64,000 nt of DNA, from assembly GCA_016187925.1 (NCBI GenBank), contig JACPIS010000025.1:62001-126000 (forward strand), read 5' to 3'. This document shows, in pieces, positions 28,177-37,393 of this stretch; within the stretch, counting starts at the first letter, position 1; each line of letters begins with the position of its first letter. Made by a program: the position numbers and the translations under genes. A model generated the notes under the pieces. The model did no database searches and was not told the origin of the DNA. It was given only the letters and a program-made list of their open reading frames with translations. This DNA comes from Opitutia bacterium. Its GTDB lineage: Bacteria > Verrucomicrobiota > Verrucomicrobiia > Opitutales > Opitutaceae.

Positions 28177-30594
28177 CTATTCCGTCCGCAGCGCCTCGGT
28201 GGGGGCGATGCGGGCGGCGCGGCGGGCGGGCAGCCAGCAGGCGAACAGGCCGATGCCCGCGAGCAGCGCGACAATCAAAACGAAGGTCAGCGGGTCACGC
28301 GGGGAGATCAGGCCGATGATGCTGTCGAGCACGCGCGTGGCGGCGAGCGCGCCGCCGAGGCCCAGCACGAGGCCGAGCCCGAGTTGCACGAGGCCGCGCC
28401 GGAGCATCAGGCGCACGACGAGTTCCGACGTGGCGCCGAGCGCCATGCGGATGCCGATCTCGCGGGTGCGCCGCGCGGTGTTCTGCGCCACGACGGCGTA
28501 GATGCCGACCGAGGCCATCAGCAGCGCAATGGCGGCAAACGAGAAGAACAGCGTGCCGAATACCACCAGGAACCACACCTGGCGGTCGAGGGCCTCCGGC
28601 AGTGTCCGGACCTCGAAAAGCGGCAGGTCGGCGTCGAGCTCCTGCACGGCGGCGCGGACGGAGTTGGCGAGCGCAGCGGGATCGCCCTTGGTGCGCAGCA
28701 TCAGACCGAGCCAGGCCCAGGGCTCCTGCCGGTTCGAGAGGTAGGCGAGGGGCGGCGGGTGGCGGTCGTTGGTGCTCTGCACGAGGTCGCCGCTCACGCC
28801 GACGACGGTGATCCAGGTGTCGCGCGGCTTGCCGCCGTCGATGAAACGGAAGCGCCGGCCGAGGGGCGACTCGCCGGCCCAGTAGCGCGCGGCGAACTCG
28901 CGGGTCACGACGGCTGCCTCCTTGCCTTTTTCGCCGTCGCTCTCGTTGAGGTCGCGGCCGGTGAGGAGCGGGAGATTGATCGTCGGCAGGTAATTGGACG
29001 TGGAGAAAATGACCGAGGCCCGGAACGGCTGCTTCGGGTCGACGGTCTTCCGGCCCTCGATCTCGATCTCGCGCGTCTGCGAGCCCAGGCCCGGGAAATC
29101 GCTGGTGAGGACGGCGCTGGTCACGCCGGGCAGCGCGGCGAGGCGGGCCTGGATCTTGTCGTGCATTTGCTTGCGCGCCGGCTCCGTCTCGTAACGGTCG
29201 CCCTTGAGGTCGGGCAGGAAGACGCGCGCGGTGAAGATTTCCTTCGCCGGGACGAACGGGTTGACCTGCTGCACAGCGAAGAAACTGCGGATCATGAGGC
29301 CGGCGCCGGCGAGCAGCACGACCGTGGCGGCGAACTGGAACACGACGAGCGCGCCGGTGAGCCGGCCGCCGCGCGCGGTGCCGCCGGCGGTGCCGTCCTT
29401 CAGCGCGGTGTTGAGGTCGACGCGCGAGGCGCGCAGCGCGGGCACGAGCCCGAAGACGATGCCGCTGAGCACGGAGATGGCCGCGAAATACGTGAAGGCC
29501 CGCCAGTCCATCTCGAAGTGAATCCAGTACGGTTTGCCGACGTCCTGCGTGGCGAGGTCAAACGCGTGCACGCCGAACGCCGCGAGGCCGAGCCCGAGCA
29601 GGCCGCCGATCACGCTGAGCAGCACGCTCTCGATGAGCAGCTGGCGGACGATCTGCGCGCGCGACGCGCCCAGGGCGGCGCGTACGGCCATCTCGCGGCT
29701 GCGCGCGATGGCGCGGCTGAGCATCATGTTGGCGACGTTGGCGCAGGCGATGAGCAGCACGAAGCCGACGGCGCCGAGCATCGTCAGGAAGATGAGCTTG
29801 ATCGGGCCGCCGTTGAACAGGTCGTGGAAGGTCCGCACGCGCGCCACGAGGTCCTTGTTCGTATCGGGAAATTCCTTGGCCAGGCGCGCCGAGACGGCGG
29901 TGAGGTCCCCCTGCGCTTGGGTGATGCTCGTGCCGGGCTGGAGCAGGCCGAAGAGCATGAGCGCGCGGTGCGCGTGTTCCTCGCGGTCCTTGTTCGGCGT
30001 GAACACGCTCCAGACGTCCTCGTTGTCGGGGAATTTGAAACCCTGTGGCATGACGCCGATGATGGTGGCGGGTGCGCCGTTGAGCCGCACGGTGCGACCG
30101 ATGACGTCGCTCGCGCCGGCGTAGCGCTTCTGCCAGACGCCGTAGCCCAGCAGCAGCACCTGCGGAGCGCCGGCCCGGCCGTCGGCCGGGCTGAAGCCGC
30201 GCCCGAGCACGGGCGGTGTCTTGAGCATTTCAAAAAGACCGGGCGTGACCACGCCCATGCCGTAGCGCTCGGGCGGGTTGCCGTTCTCGCTGATCACGGC
30301 CAGGTAGCGCGCGACGCCCTCGAGGCCGGCGAACGCGTGGCTGCCCTCGCGGTAGGCGCGGTACTCGGTGAGAGAGATCGGCCCGCGGCCGCGCGGGTTG
30401 GCGGATTCCTGCTGCGTGACGACGACGAGGCGCTCGCCGCCGGGGACCGGCACGGGCTTGAAGAGCACGGCGTTGACCAGCGTGAAGACCGTGGTGTTGA
30501 TGCCGATGCCGAGGGCGAGGGTGACGATGACGGCGGCCGAGAACCAGCGGTGCGTGGCGATCTGGCGGAGGGCGAAGCGGAGATCGAAGAGCAT
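28177..30594 (-). CDS. ADOP-type ABC permease (MacB/FtsX fold), copy 2
   Basis: An 805-aa permease, colinear with copy 1: MLFDLRFALRQIATHRWFS at the start, GFVLLIACANVANMMLSRAIARSREMAVRAALGASR in the middle and the same PARRAARIAPTEALRTE ending. The two lie head-to-tail with a 220-bp gap; both are preceded by a similar segment containing CAAAGTGGC and CAATACC, so both have own promoters. The tandem duplication appears old, since the periplasmic regions have diverged. Confidence 0.9.
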   Translation of the reverse strand: MLFDLRFALRQIATHRWFSAAVIVTLALGIGINTTVFTLVNAVLFKPVPVPGGERLVVVTQQESANPRGRGPISLTEYRAYREGSHAFAGLEGVARYLAVISENGNPPERYGMGVVTPGLFEMLKTPPVLGRGFSPADGRAGAPQVLLLGYGVWQKRYAGASDVIGRTVRLNGAPATIIGVMPQGFKFPDNEDVWSVFTPNKDREEHAHRALMLFGLLQPGTSITQAQGDLTAVSARLAKEFPDTNKDLVARVRTFHDLFNGGPIKLIFLTMLGAVGFVLLIACANVANMMLSRAIARSREMAVRAALGASRAQIVRQLLIESVLLSVIGGLLGLGLAAFGVHAFDLATQDVGKPYWIHFEMDWRAFTYFAAISVLSGIVFGLVPALRASRVDLNTALKDGTAGGTARGGRLTGALVVFQFAATVVLLAGAGLMIRSFFAVQQVNPFVPAKEIFTARVFLPDLKGDRYETEPARKQMHDKIQARLAALPGVTSAVLTSDFPGLGSQTREIEIEGRKTVDPKQPFRASVIFSTSNYLPTINLPLLTGRDLNESDGEKGKEAAVVTREFAARYWAGESPLGRRFRFIDGGKPRDTWITVVGVSGDLVQSTNDRHPPPLAYLSNRQEPWAWLGLMLRTKGDPAALANSVRAAVQELDADLPLFEVRTLPEALDRQVWFLVVFGTLFFSFAAIALLMASVGIYAVVAQNTARRTREIGIRMALGATSELVVRLMLRRGLVQLGLGLVLGLGGALAATRVLDSIIGLISPRDPLTFVLIVALLAGIGLFACWLPARRAARIAPTEALRTE

Positions 30595-30755
30595 GGGAGG
30601 ATAAGGCCGCACCGCCGCCCGGGTCCATGAAGGGGAGAACCGGGTGGCGGAGGGTGGACTGGGCTCAATACCCGCCACCCTCGGTCAAAGTGGCAGGTTT
30701 TTCGCATAATGGCAATCCGGCCGCCGTCCGGCCCGGTGGTGACCGGGCCGCCGGC

Positions 30756-31163
30756 CTAGTCTGCTTCGGCGGGATCGGGGATGAGCGGCTTGAAGGCCGC
30801 CACGGCGCACGCCGGGCAGATGCCGTGCGAAGTTTGGGCGGAAAATTTTTCGCCAAAATAATCCTCCATCGTGAGCCACTGGTCGTCCGAGCCGACCTTG
30901 CGGCACCAGCTGCAGACGTGCACGAACTCCTCGAGGTGGTGCAGGCGCCGGAGCACCCGACGGGTCGTCCAGTGCATCCACGCCCAGACGGCGACCAGCA
31001 CGAGCGTGCGCGCGATGACGCGGGCCCAGTTGAACTCGGCCGATGCGCCGAAGAGCAAGGACACATGGAGAATTTCGGACACCCACGAAAGCACGATCAA
31101 GCTCGCGAAAGCGAGGGCCTGCTTGAGGAGGATGCCGTCGGCGCGGCGTTTGGTCGGGAGCAT
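30756..31163 (-). CDS. Membrane protein with C-terminal zinc-ribbon-like motif
   Basis: A 135-aa protein with two membrane helices (LLKQALAFASLIVLSWVSEILHVSLL and VIARTLVLVAVWAWMHW), a short coiled linker, then VCSWCRKVGSDDQWLTMEDY and SHGICPACAV, a CxxC-CxxC metal-ribbon arrangement. That ribbon also appears at the C-terminus of two-component and PAS proteins as the SHGICPxC motif. Function unknown. A disrupted paralogue is at 53527-54023. Divergent from the POT transporter. Confidence 0.7.
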   Translation of the reverse strand: MLPTKRRADGILLKQALAFASLIVLSWVSEILHVSLLFGASAEFNWARVIARTLVLVAVWAWMHWTTRRVLRRLHHLEEFVHVCSWCRKVGSDDQWLTMEDYFGEKFSAQTSHGICPACAVAAFKPLIPDPAEAD

Positions 31164-31307
31164 GGGGCAAGAGGGGGGGAACTGCGGCGGACGATGCGCG
31201 CGCGCCGCGGCGGAGCAAGCTGCTTTCCGGCGGACGGGAGGCGGGCGCCCGGCCGAGTCGTCCCTTGTATTTTCCGGTGTTCCCGGCAACGTCGACGGGC
31301 ATCCCCC

Positions 31308-32861
31308 ATGAGCACGACTACCGTTGCGGCGCAGCCCGGCCCCCCGACGCCCATTCCCGGCCAGATTCCCTTCATCATCGGCAACGAAGGTTGCGAGCGC
31401 TTCAGCTTTTACGGGATGCGCAACATCCTCACGGTGTTCCTCGTCTCGACGCTGCTGACGCACCTGCCCGAGGCGGAGCGCGCGGGGGCGGCGAAGGATG
31501 TTTTCCACACGTTCGTCATCGGCGTGTATTTCTTCCCGCTGCTCGGCGGCTGGCTGGCCGACCGGTTTTTCGGGAAATACCACACGATCTTCTGGCTGAG
31601 CCTCGTCTATTGCGCGGGCCAGCTTTGTCTCGCGCTCTTCGTCGACAGCCGCCCGGGCTTCTACACCGGGCTCTGCCTCATCGCGCTCGGCTCGGGCGGC
31701 ATCAAGCCCTGCGTCTCCTCCTTCGTGGGCGACCAGTTCGACCAGACCAACAAGCACCGCGCCAAGGTCGTGTTCGATGCCTTCTACTGGATCATCAACT
31801 TCGGTTCGTTCTTCGCGTCGCTGCTCATGCCGATCTTTCTCAAGCAGCTCGGGCCCGCGATCGCGTTCGGCATCCCCGGGGCGCTGATGTTCGTCTCGAC
31901 GGTCATCCTCTGGGCCGGCCGGAAGAAATACGTGATGGTGCCGCCGACGCCGCCGGACCCGCACTCGTTCCTGCGCGTGTCATGGACGGCGCTGCGCTCG
32001 GGCGCGCCGGGGCTGGGGTGCGCCGCGTTCGGCGTGGCGGTGGCCGGGAGCGCGTTCGTGTTCCTGCCGGGGGGCGAGAATTTCGTGCGGGCCTTCTGCC
32101 TCGCGCTGGTGGCGGTCATCGCGTTCGGCGGCATCGGTGTGCGGCTGCAGCTCGCAGGCGCGCGCGGCGCGCATCCCGACGAGGCGGTCGAGGGCGTGCG
32201 CGGCGTCCTGCGGGTGCTGGTGCTCTTCGCGCTCGTGACACCGTTCTGGTCGCTCTTCGACCAGAAGGCCTCGACGTGGGTCCTGCAGGCCGACGCCATG
32301 AGCAAGCCGGCGTGGTTTCAGTCGTCGCAGATGCAGGCGCTCAACCCGGCGCTCGTGATGCTGCTCATCCCGTTCAACAACCTGCTGCTGTTCCCGGCGC
32401 TCCGGCGCCTCGGCTACGAGATGACGGCGCTGCGGCGCATGACGATGGGCATCGCGTTCTCCGGCGTGGCGTGGGTGATCGTCGGCTGGATGCAGGTGGT
32501 GCTCGATGGCGGCACGGCGTTCTCGATCACGTGGCAGGTGCTGCCGTATGCGTTTCTCACGCTCGGCGAGGTGCTCGTGTCGGCCACCGGACTCGAGTTC
32601 GCCTACAGCCAGGCGCCGCAGGCGATGAAGGGCGCGCTGATGAGCTTCTGGCTGCTCACGGTGACCATCGGCAATCTCTGGGTGCTCGTCGTCAACGCCG
32701 GGGTGAAGAACGCCAAGGTCACGGACTTCATCGCCTCGACGGGCTTCGGCGTCACGGCGTTCCAGATGTTTTTCTTCGCCGCGTTCGCGTTCGCTGCGGC
32801 CGCGATCTTCGGGCTCGTCGCCCGCGGCTACAAGGTCGCCGACCACTACCGCGCAAGCTAG
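31308..32861 (+). CDS. POT/PTR family proton-coupled peptide transporter
   Basis: A 517-aa MFS transporter of the POT family. The signature ERFSFYGMRNILTVFL lies in the first helix, followed by GGWLADRFFGKYHTIFW, IALGSGGIKPCVSSFVGDQFD and FYWIINFGSFFASLLMP, with FWSLFDQKASTWVLQA in the second half. These are the peptide- and proton-binding motifs. It imports di- and tripeptides across the inner membrane; a dipeptidase is encoded 15 kb away. Confidence 0.93.
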   Translation: MSTTTVAAQPGPPTPIPGQIPFIIGNEGCERFSFYGMRNILTVFLVSTLLTHLPEAERAGAAKDVFHTFVIGVYFFPLLGGWLADRFFGKYHTIFWLSLVYCAGQLCLALFVDSRPGFYTGLCLIALGSGGIKPCVSSFVGDQFDQTNKHRAKVVFDAFYWIINFGSFFASLLMPIFLKQLGPAIAFGIPGALMFVSTVILWAGRKKYVMVPPTPPDPHSFLRVSWTALRSGAPGLGCAAFGVAVAGSAFVFLPGGENFVRAFCLALVAVIAFGGIGVRLQLAGARGAHPDEAVEGVRGVLRVLVLFALVTPFWSLFDQKASTWVLQADAMSKPAWFQSSQMQALNPALVMLLIPFNNLLLFPALRRLGYEMTALRRMTMGIAFSGVAWVIVGWMQVVLDGGTAFSITWQVLPYAFLTLGEVLVSATGLEFAYSQAPQAMKGALMSFWLLTVTIGNLWVLVVNAGVKNAKVTDFIASTGFGVTAFQMFFFAAFAFAAAAIFGLVARGYKVADHYRAS

Positions 32862-33057
32862 GCGGCCCGGAGGAGCAGGCGACCCGGCGCGGGCCGCGCG
32901 GGCTTGGAAAAAGGTTCGCGCCCGAACCCGGGGCACACACGACAAACGCACAGCGCAAAACCCCGGGACGGGCACGAATTCCCGCCCGGACCCAGACTCA
33001 GGCCGCACTCGCACGCAGCGCCGGGTCGCAGGAATCGGGCAGGAAAGGATGGAATGG

Positions 33058-33186
33058 TTACGGCTGGATCGTGACGCGGGCCTCGATCGCGTGGATGTTC
33101 TGGCCGCTCGCGCCGAGGCCGCGCTGGAGAGGGACGGAGAGGGAACGCGGGATTGCATGTTCAGGATTTGGATTCCGGGCGCACAC
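33058..33186 (-). CDS. Possible small ORF or gene remnant
   Basis: A 42-codon frame with GTG start preceded by GGGAGG at good spacing. It ends GASGQNIHAIEARVTIQP then stop. It lies in the 431-bp gap between the POT gene and GNAT gene, which otherwise shows nothing. The peptide looks like a protein C-terminus, so it may be the tail of a lost gene. No family recognised. Confidence 0.25.
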   Translation of the reverse strand: MCARNPNPEHAIPRSLSVPLQRGLGASGQNIHAIEARVTIQP

Positions 33187-33292
33187 TAGCCTCCCGCGGA
33201 AAATGCAGACGAATCCGCAAGGGTAACGACGCTGTTACCTCGGGCGGGCGGCCCGGGCGGGACGCGACCTGACTCCGCTCTCGTGCGCGGCC

Positions 33293-33799
33293 TCAGAACT
33301 CGATCGCGAAGAGCCGCACGGGGTCGCCGGGCTTGAGTTCGAACATTTTCTCGAAACGCAGGCCGAGCTTCCCGAGCAGGCGGATCGAGGCGGTGTTGCC
33401 GGGCGAAGTGATGGCGAGCACGCGCTTCAGGCCGAGCTTGTGCCGCGCATGGCCGAGTGTCGCCCCGGCGCTCTCGGCGGCGTAGCCCTGGCCGCGGAAG
33501 CGCTCGAGAAACGCGAAGCCGATGTCGACGTCCGGCAGCGTCTCGCGTTTGAGCAACCCGCACATGCCGAGTGGCACGCCGTCGGCCTGGCGCGCGACGC
33601 ACCACAGGCCGAAGCCGTGCTGCGCGTAGCTGGCCATGGGGCCCTTGCGGATATAGCCCTCCGCGTCGGCGAGCGTGCGGACGCCGCGGTCGCCGATGAA
33701 CTGCAGCCACGCGGGCTCGTTCACGAGCTCTTGGACGAAGGCCGCGTCGGCGGGGGTGAGCTCGCGCAGGATGAGCCGGGATGTTTCGAACACAGACAT
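33293..33799 (-). CDS. GNAT family N-acetyltransferase (RimJ/RimL-like)
   Basis: A 168-aa acetyltransferase: ETSRLILRELTPADAAFVQELV at the N-terminus, DVDIGFAFLERFRGQGYAAESA with the acetyl-CoA pyrophosphate loop, and ITSPGNTASIRLLGKLGLRFEK at the C-terminal motif. This is the RimJ/RimL-like branch that acetylates N-termini or small amines. Substrate unknown. Next to the PilZ gene but divergent from it. Confidence 0.9.
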   Translation of the reverse strand: MSVFETSRLILRELTPADAAFVQELVNEPAWLQFIGDRGVRTLADAEGYIRKGPMASYAQHGFGLWCVARQADGVPLGMCGLLKRETLPDVDIGFAFLERFRGQGYAAESAGATLGHARHKLGLKRVLAITSPGNTASIRLLGKLGLRFEKMFELKPGDPVRLFAIEF

Positions 33800-34083
33800 G
33801 GCGCGCTAAGTGGACGCAAAAAACCGCCCGAGGAAAGCGGGAAACGACGAAGCGGAGAAACCTCGACCCGCCCTACTGCCTGCGGGGCACGTCGTTTCAT
33901 TGGCGGAGAAGATGCGGTCATGCGCGCAGGCCGGACTGACTGGCGTCGTCGCCGCGGGGTCGACCCGCGGGCGTAAATCGTCGTTCGCGGAGATTGCTTT
34001 GCCGGGGGCATGGGGTAGAATGCCCACCGTCGTCTCCCCCAGCCGTCGAACCCCACCGGCCGATCTTTCCGCTGCGAATTCCC

Positions 34084-34863
34084 ATGCGTGCCGCGCCATT
34101 CTTCAAGCGCATCCTTCAGGACCCGGAGTCTGAATCCGAGGGCGAGACGATGGTGCAGGTCGAGCGCCGCCGCGCGCCGCGCTTCGCGATCCATCCGGAC
34201 TTTCCCGTCAAGGCCGTGCTCAGCGTCGTCGGGCGCGACGACACCGGCGCGCCCATGAGCAACTCGCGTCACGCCTGGCACTGGAAGGGCCGGCTGATCG
34301 ACATCTCCGAGCAGGGCGCGCGGATGGAGCTGGGTCCCGGGATCCGGGCGCGCACGGGCGACACCTGCGACCTGATCATCAGCGTCGGCGATTTCGAGCT
34401 GAGCGTGCCGTGCCACATCTCGAACTTCCGCGAGCAGGACGGCGGCACGGTCTACGGGTTGAAACACGACATCGCGGACGAGGCGACCTGGACCAGCTAC
34501 AGCCAGTTGCTCGAGGTCGTGGCGCTCGGATCGGCGCTCAAGCTCAGCGCCCGGCTGACCAAGCCCGACGAGTCCGGTTTCCTCGTCGAGCAATACGCCA
34601 GCGACCGGCCCGCGCGGCTCACGGTCTGGCGCTTCCCGCGCGACAAGTCGGTGGCGGCCTTCGAATTTCTGCTCAAGGACAGCCTCGTGCGCGTCGGGGC
34701 GGGCCACGACCCCGAGTATCTCGCCGGCACCGACGCCACCGCGGCACGCCCGGCGCCGATGGCCAAGGCCAGCGAAATCTTCCGCCTGTTCCAATGGGTC
34801 GTGCCCAACCTCGCCCGTTGCGTGCCGCCCGACGTGCGGCTCTTCCTGCAGCAATACGCGTGA
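34084..34863 (+). CDS. PilZ-like domain protein
   Basis: A 259-aa protein with an early ERRRAPRFAI arginine-rich motif and a DISEQGARMEL segment, corresponding to the RxxxR and [D/N]xSxxG c-di-GMP binding signature of PilZ. The C-terminal half has no recognised motif. It probably responds to c-di-GMP in the cytoplasm. The ATG at 34084 is preferred because the upstream extension has no RBS and reads through palindromic sequence. Confidence 0.7.
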   Translation: MRAAPFFKRILQDPESESEGETMVQVERRRAPRFAIHPDFPVKAVLSVVGRDDTGAPMSNSRHAWHWKGRLIDISEQGARMELGPGIRARTGDTCDLIISVGDFELSVPCHISNFREQDGGTVYGLKHDIADEATWTSYSQLLEVVALGSALKLSARLTKPDESGFLVEQYASDRPARLTVWRFPRDKSVAAFEFLLKDSLVRVGAGHDPEYLAGTDATAARPAPMAKASEIFRLFQWVVPNLARCVPPDVRLFLQQYA

Positions 34864-34967
34864 GCGGGTCGGCCGGTAGGTTTGTCATCCCATGAATGAC
34901 GAGCTCCCCGGCGCGCTTCCCCGAAATCCGGCTTTGCGCCGGCGGGTGGAGCCGCAATAGTCGGCGC

Positions 34968-35168
34968 ATGGAGAATCCCGCCCAAGCCCTCGAGGACGCC
35001 CGCCGCGCCGGCATCGACCTCGATCTGCTGGATTCCAACCTGGCTCTGCCGGTGAAGGAACGCTGGCGGCAGCACGATGCGGCGCTGGGGTTCATCTTGA
35101 AACTGGAGGAAGCGAAGAAAAAGCATGACGCCGGACTTCAGCCAATTGCTCGCGAAGCTGGTCGATAG
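34968..35168 (+). CDS. Small protein preceding a nucleotidyltransferase remnant
   Basis: A 66-aa acidic/helical protein (MENPAQALEDARRAGIDLDLLDSNL at the N-terminus). It overlaps the following nucleotidyltransferase frame by 44 bp. Small helical partners preceding such nucleotidyltransferase genes are typical of toxin-antitoxin-like pairs. No domain is certain. Confidence 0.5.
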   Translation: MENPAQALEDARRAGIDLDLLDSNLALPVKERWRQHDAALGFILKLEEAKKKHDAGLQPIAREAGR

Positions 35169-35620
35169 CGGATTCGAATTCGTGATCGTGGGCGGTTACG
35201 CCGCCGTGACGCACGGGGCGTCCCGCGTCACCCGCGATATCGACCTCTGCGCGGTCCTGACGTCCGACAACGTCGAAACCCTGCGGCAGGCACTCGCTCC
35301 GTGGAACCTGCGTCACCGCATGACCCCGCAGAAACTCTCTTTCCTGACGGTTCCGCCGCCGGGCGCCCCGCTCCAGAACCTTTATCTGGAGACTGATGTC
35401 GGCGTCATCGACGTGCGTCATCGGTGCTCGGCGTGGGCGACTTCGCGCGGTTGAAAAGCAAGGCGGAGAAACTCGAGATCGACGGACGCACGCACTGGCT
35501 GATTTCGCTGGATGACTTGATCGCGGCCAAGGCGGCGGTGGCCGGGAGCACGACCTCCTCACGGCCAAGGAGCTGCGGGCCATCCAGGCCAAGCGGCAGC
35601 TCAAGGGGCAACAGCCCTGA
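35125..35620 (+). pseudogene. MNT-type nucleotidyltransferase, double frameshift
   Basis: The first frame encodes GFEFVIVGGYAAVTHGASRVTRDIDL, the nucleotidyltransferase GG...DxD core. At about 35412-35425 the frame shifts to VLGVGDFARLKSKAEKLEIDG and LISLDDLIAAKAAV, then at about 35537-35545 to REHDLLTAKELRAIQAKRQ, ending at 35620. The three pieces read as one family protein of about 165 aa in the right order. So the gene is broken twice (or the sequence has two indel errors). Confidence 0.75.
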
Positions 35621-35637
35621 CGGCAGACAGGCTTTTT

Positions 35638-35669
35638 TCACCGCGGATGGCGCGGATAACACGGATCAC
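35638..35669. repeat. Half copy of CACGGAT palindrome
   Basis: ACCGCGGATGGCGCGGATAA followed by CACGGATCACGG matches one arm of the elements at 36971-37040 and 38133-38235. The second arm is missing. Confidence 0.5.
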
Positions 35670-35833
35670 GGGACCGCCATCAGTTGCATCGTTCGGAGTG
35701 GTCTCGCGCAGAACCGCAAAGCCGCGATGGCGTGACCGCAAGATACTCGGCCTGATCTCTGCGGATTGCACCGGTCTGGGTTTCTCCATGGTTGACTGGC
35801 GAAAACGCGGCGCGTGTGTTCGTTGCCGCGTCC

Positions 35834-36076
35834 ATGAAACGTCCGAATCTCACTCCTCGCGTGCGGGAGGCTCTGCGTCAGCTGATGACGGGGCCGCAGG
35901 ACATGCGCGACGAGGCTCTGCTGGCCCTCATCAACGAGGAGCTGAAGCCGATGAGCGTGGACGACATCGCCTACGTCCGCGACCGCGTGCGCTTCACCTG
36001 TCCGCCGTGCCCGACAGTGCAAGCGGTCGTGCTGATGCTCGACGGCCTCATCGAGGTGAAGAACCTCTCGCGCTAA
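35834..36076 (+). CDS. Small hypothetical protein
   Basis: An 80-aa protein, MKRPNLTPRVREALRQLMTG at its start, with DEALLALINEELKPMSVDDIAYVRDRV and a CPPC pair near the end. Predicted mostly helical. No family recognised. The ATG at 35834 is preferred over one 14 codons upstream. It sits inside a repeat-rich islet between decayed genes. Confidence 0.45.
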   Translation: MKRPNLTPRVREALRQLMTGPQDMRDEALLALINEELKPMSVDDIAYVRDRVRFTCPPCPTVQAVVLMLDGLIEVKNLSR

Positions 36077-36193
36077 GCCTGACGTCGGCGCGCGGCGCTG
36101 GCACTGCCAGTCAGTCAAGAGTCAGCAATAAGACCCCGTCAGCTCGGCCTGGCCTGACGTCTTTTGCTCAGTCGGTGTGGAAGAGCCGGGTCA

Positions 36194-36300
36194 CAGAGCG
36201 CACGGAGGAAGCACTGAGCGAAGGGAGGCCGGCAACGGCCGCGGGCGCGGCGAGGTGCTCCGTGTGCTCCGGTTTGCCTCGGGGCTCTGCTTGGACGTCC
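36194..36300. repeat. TCACAGAG/ACACGGAG palindrome, copy 1
   Basis: Inverted-repeat element beginning GGTCACAGAGCGCACGGAGG and ending in a GTGCTCCGTGTGCTCCGG and CTCGGGGCTCTG arm. Copy 2, same orientation, is at 36812-36920. The 36077-36533 stretch holds only this and the next repeat. Confidence 0.65.
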
Positions 36301-36495
36301 GCTCCGCCTAATTGGCTTCGCAGGTGGTTTCGGGGGTCGGCTAATCGCCGACAGGGAAGGACTATGCTGAAGCACTCCTATTTGCGTTAGCTTATTCCAA
36401 GCGGCGATTAGCCGCTCCCCGGAACCAAAACCGGAGCCGATTAGGCGGAGGGGATTATCAAGCGTAGCCGTTAGGCGAAGCATCCGTGGTTAATT
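36301..36495. repeat. CCGCCTAATCGGC element, 5'-truncated copy, inverted
   Basis: It shares CCGATTAGGCGGAGGGGATT and the end AGCCGTTAGGCGAAGCAT...GTGGTTAA with the reverse complement of the complete element at 37691-37891. The other terminal repeat is missing, so this copy is truncated. Confidence 0.7.
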
Positions 36496-36533
36496 TCCTC
36501 AGGCTCGTTGCACGAGAGGCTCAAAGACACTCC

Positions 36534-36754
36534 CTACTTGATCCGGGCTTCGCCCTTGGGCGTGAGGGCGTAGAGCTTTTCGGAACGGCGGCGACGAGTG
36601 CATGAGCCTCGGCGGTGCTCGATGAGCCCCTCGGCGATCCAGGCGGTCAGCTGCTTCTTTTCCACGGTCCGGGCGTAGCCCTCCGGGATCGTGCCGTCGG
36701 AGCCATGAACAGCGTTCGCAGTTTGAAGGCTTGAGGGGATTTCGAGAGGGGCAT
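36534..36754 (-). pseudogene. Frameshifted duplicate of the small gene at 37914
   Basis: Starts with MPLSKSPQAFKLRTLFM like its intact paralogue, then loses one G after the second Met (ATGG-CTCC against ATGGGCTCC), which shifts the frame before the TIPEGYARTVEKKQLTAWI segment. A 24-bp in-frame insert (GSCTRRRR) separates EHRR and SEKLYALTPKGEARIK. Both copies share the same ending and stop context. Confidence 0.8.
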
Positions 36755-36811
36755 CGAGCGCGGTGGGAGGAACGAAGGAATGGGCGGGATAAAATCGGAT
36801 GACAAGAGCTG

Positions 36812-36920
36812 GGTCACAGAGAACACGGAGGAGGCACAGAGCAGAGGGAGGCTGATGACGGCAGCGAGCGCGGCGGCGTGCTCCGTGAGCTCCGGCTTGC
36901 CTCGGTGTTCTCTGTGACGA
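36812..36920. repeat. TCACAGAG/ACACGGAG palindrome, copy 2
   Basis: Begins GGTCACAGAGAACACGGAGG and ends in CGGTGTTCTCTGTGAC, so the termini are mutually inverted. It is a better-preserved copy of 36194-36300. Confidence 0.75.
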
Positions 36921-36970
36921 AATCCGACTCTGCTCGGAGCGCGTGCTGTGGGCGCGAGGTCTATTTTTGC

Positions 36971-37040
36971 CCACGGATTTCACGGATGGCGCGGATGGAT
37001 GCCCGAGTGCGTGATCCGTGCTATCCGTGAAATCCGTGGT
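36971..37040. repeat. CCACGGATTTCACGGAT palindrome, copy 1
   Basis: Arms of about 26 bp (left CCACGGATTTCACGGATGGC, right ending ATCCGTGAAATCCGTGG) surround a short loop. With the preceding repeat it fills the 336-bp gap 36755-37090. Confidence 0.8.
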
Positions 37041-37090
37041 TCATTTCCGGGTCGTGCGACGTTGGGAGGCCAGTTGTGATTTCGGAGGAG

Positions 37091-37393
37091 TCATGCGGTG
37101 GCCAGGCGGTGCTGCCAGTAGCCGGGTTTACGGCGGAGGGGCATGACGGCGAGAATCCAGATGTCGTCCGGACGCTCCACATAGATGATGCCGTAGGGGA
37201 ACTCGCGGGTGAAATGGCGGCGGGCGGGTTGGCGGATGAACCGGAAAGTGGCGGGTAACTGGCGAGCGTCAGTGATCAGGCCGTCGATGACATCGTAGAA
37301 GCGGTCGCCGAGTTCCGGGTCGATGGCGGCATAGTAGAGTGCCGCCTCGGCGAATTCCACCCTGGCCTCGGGATGGAAAGCATACGGCCTCAC
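37091..37393 (-). CDS. ParE/RelE-superfamily toxin
   Basis: A 100-aa toxin of the RelE/ParE fold: FHPEARVEFAEAALYYAAID, LGDRFYDVIDGLI, FRFIRQPARRHFTREFPYGIIYVERPDDIWILAVMPLRRKPGYW. The layout and the terminal HxxRxPxxW-like segment are typical. ParE members poison gyrase, RelE members cut mRNA; this branch cannot be separated by eye. It overlaps its antitoxin by 4 bp. Confidence 0.88.
   Translation of the reverse strand: MRPYAFHPEARVEFAEAALYYAAIDPELGDRFYDVIDGLITDARQLPATFRFIRQPARRHFTREFPYGIIYVERPDDIWILAVMPLRRKPGYWQHRLATA

Noticed and set aside
31265..33226. 653-aa plus-strand frame over the POT gene
   Set aside because: Out of frame with the clear POT family protein, and Arg/Ala-rich.
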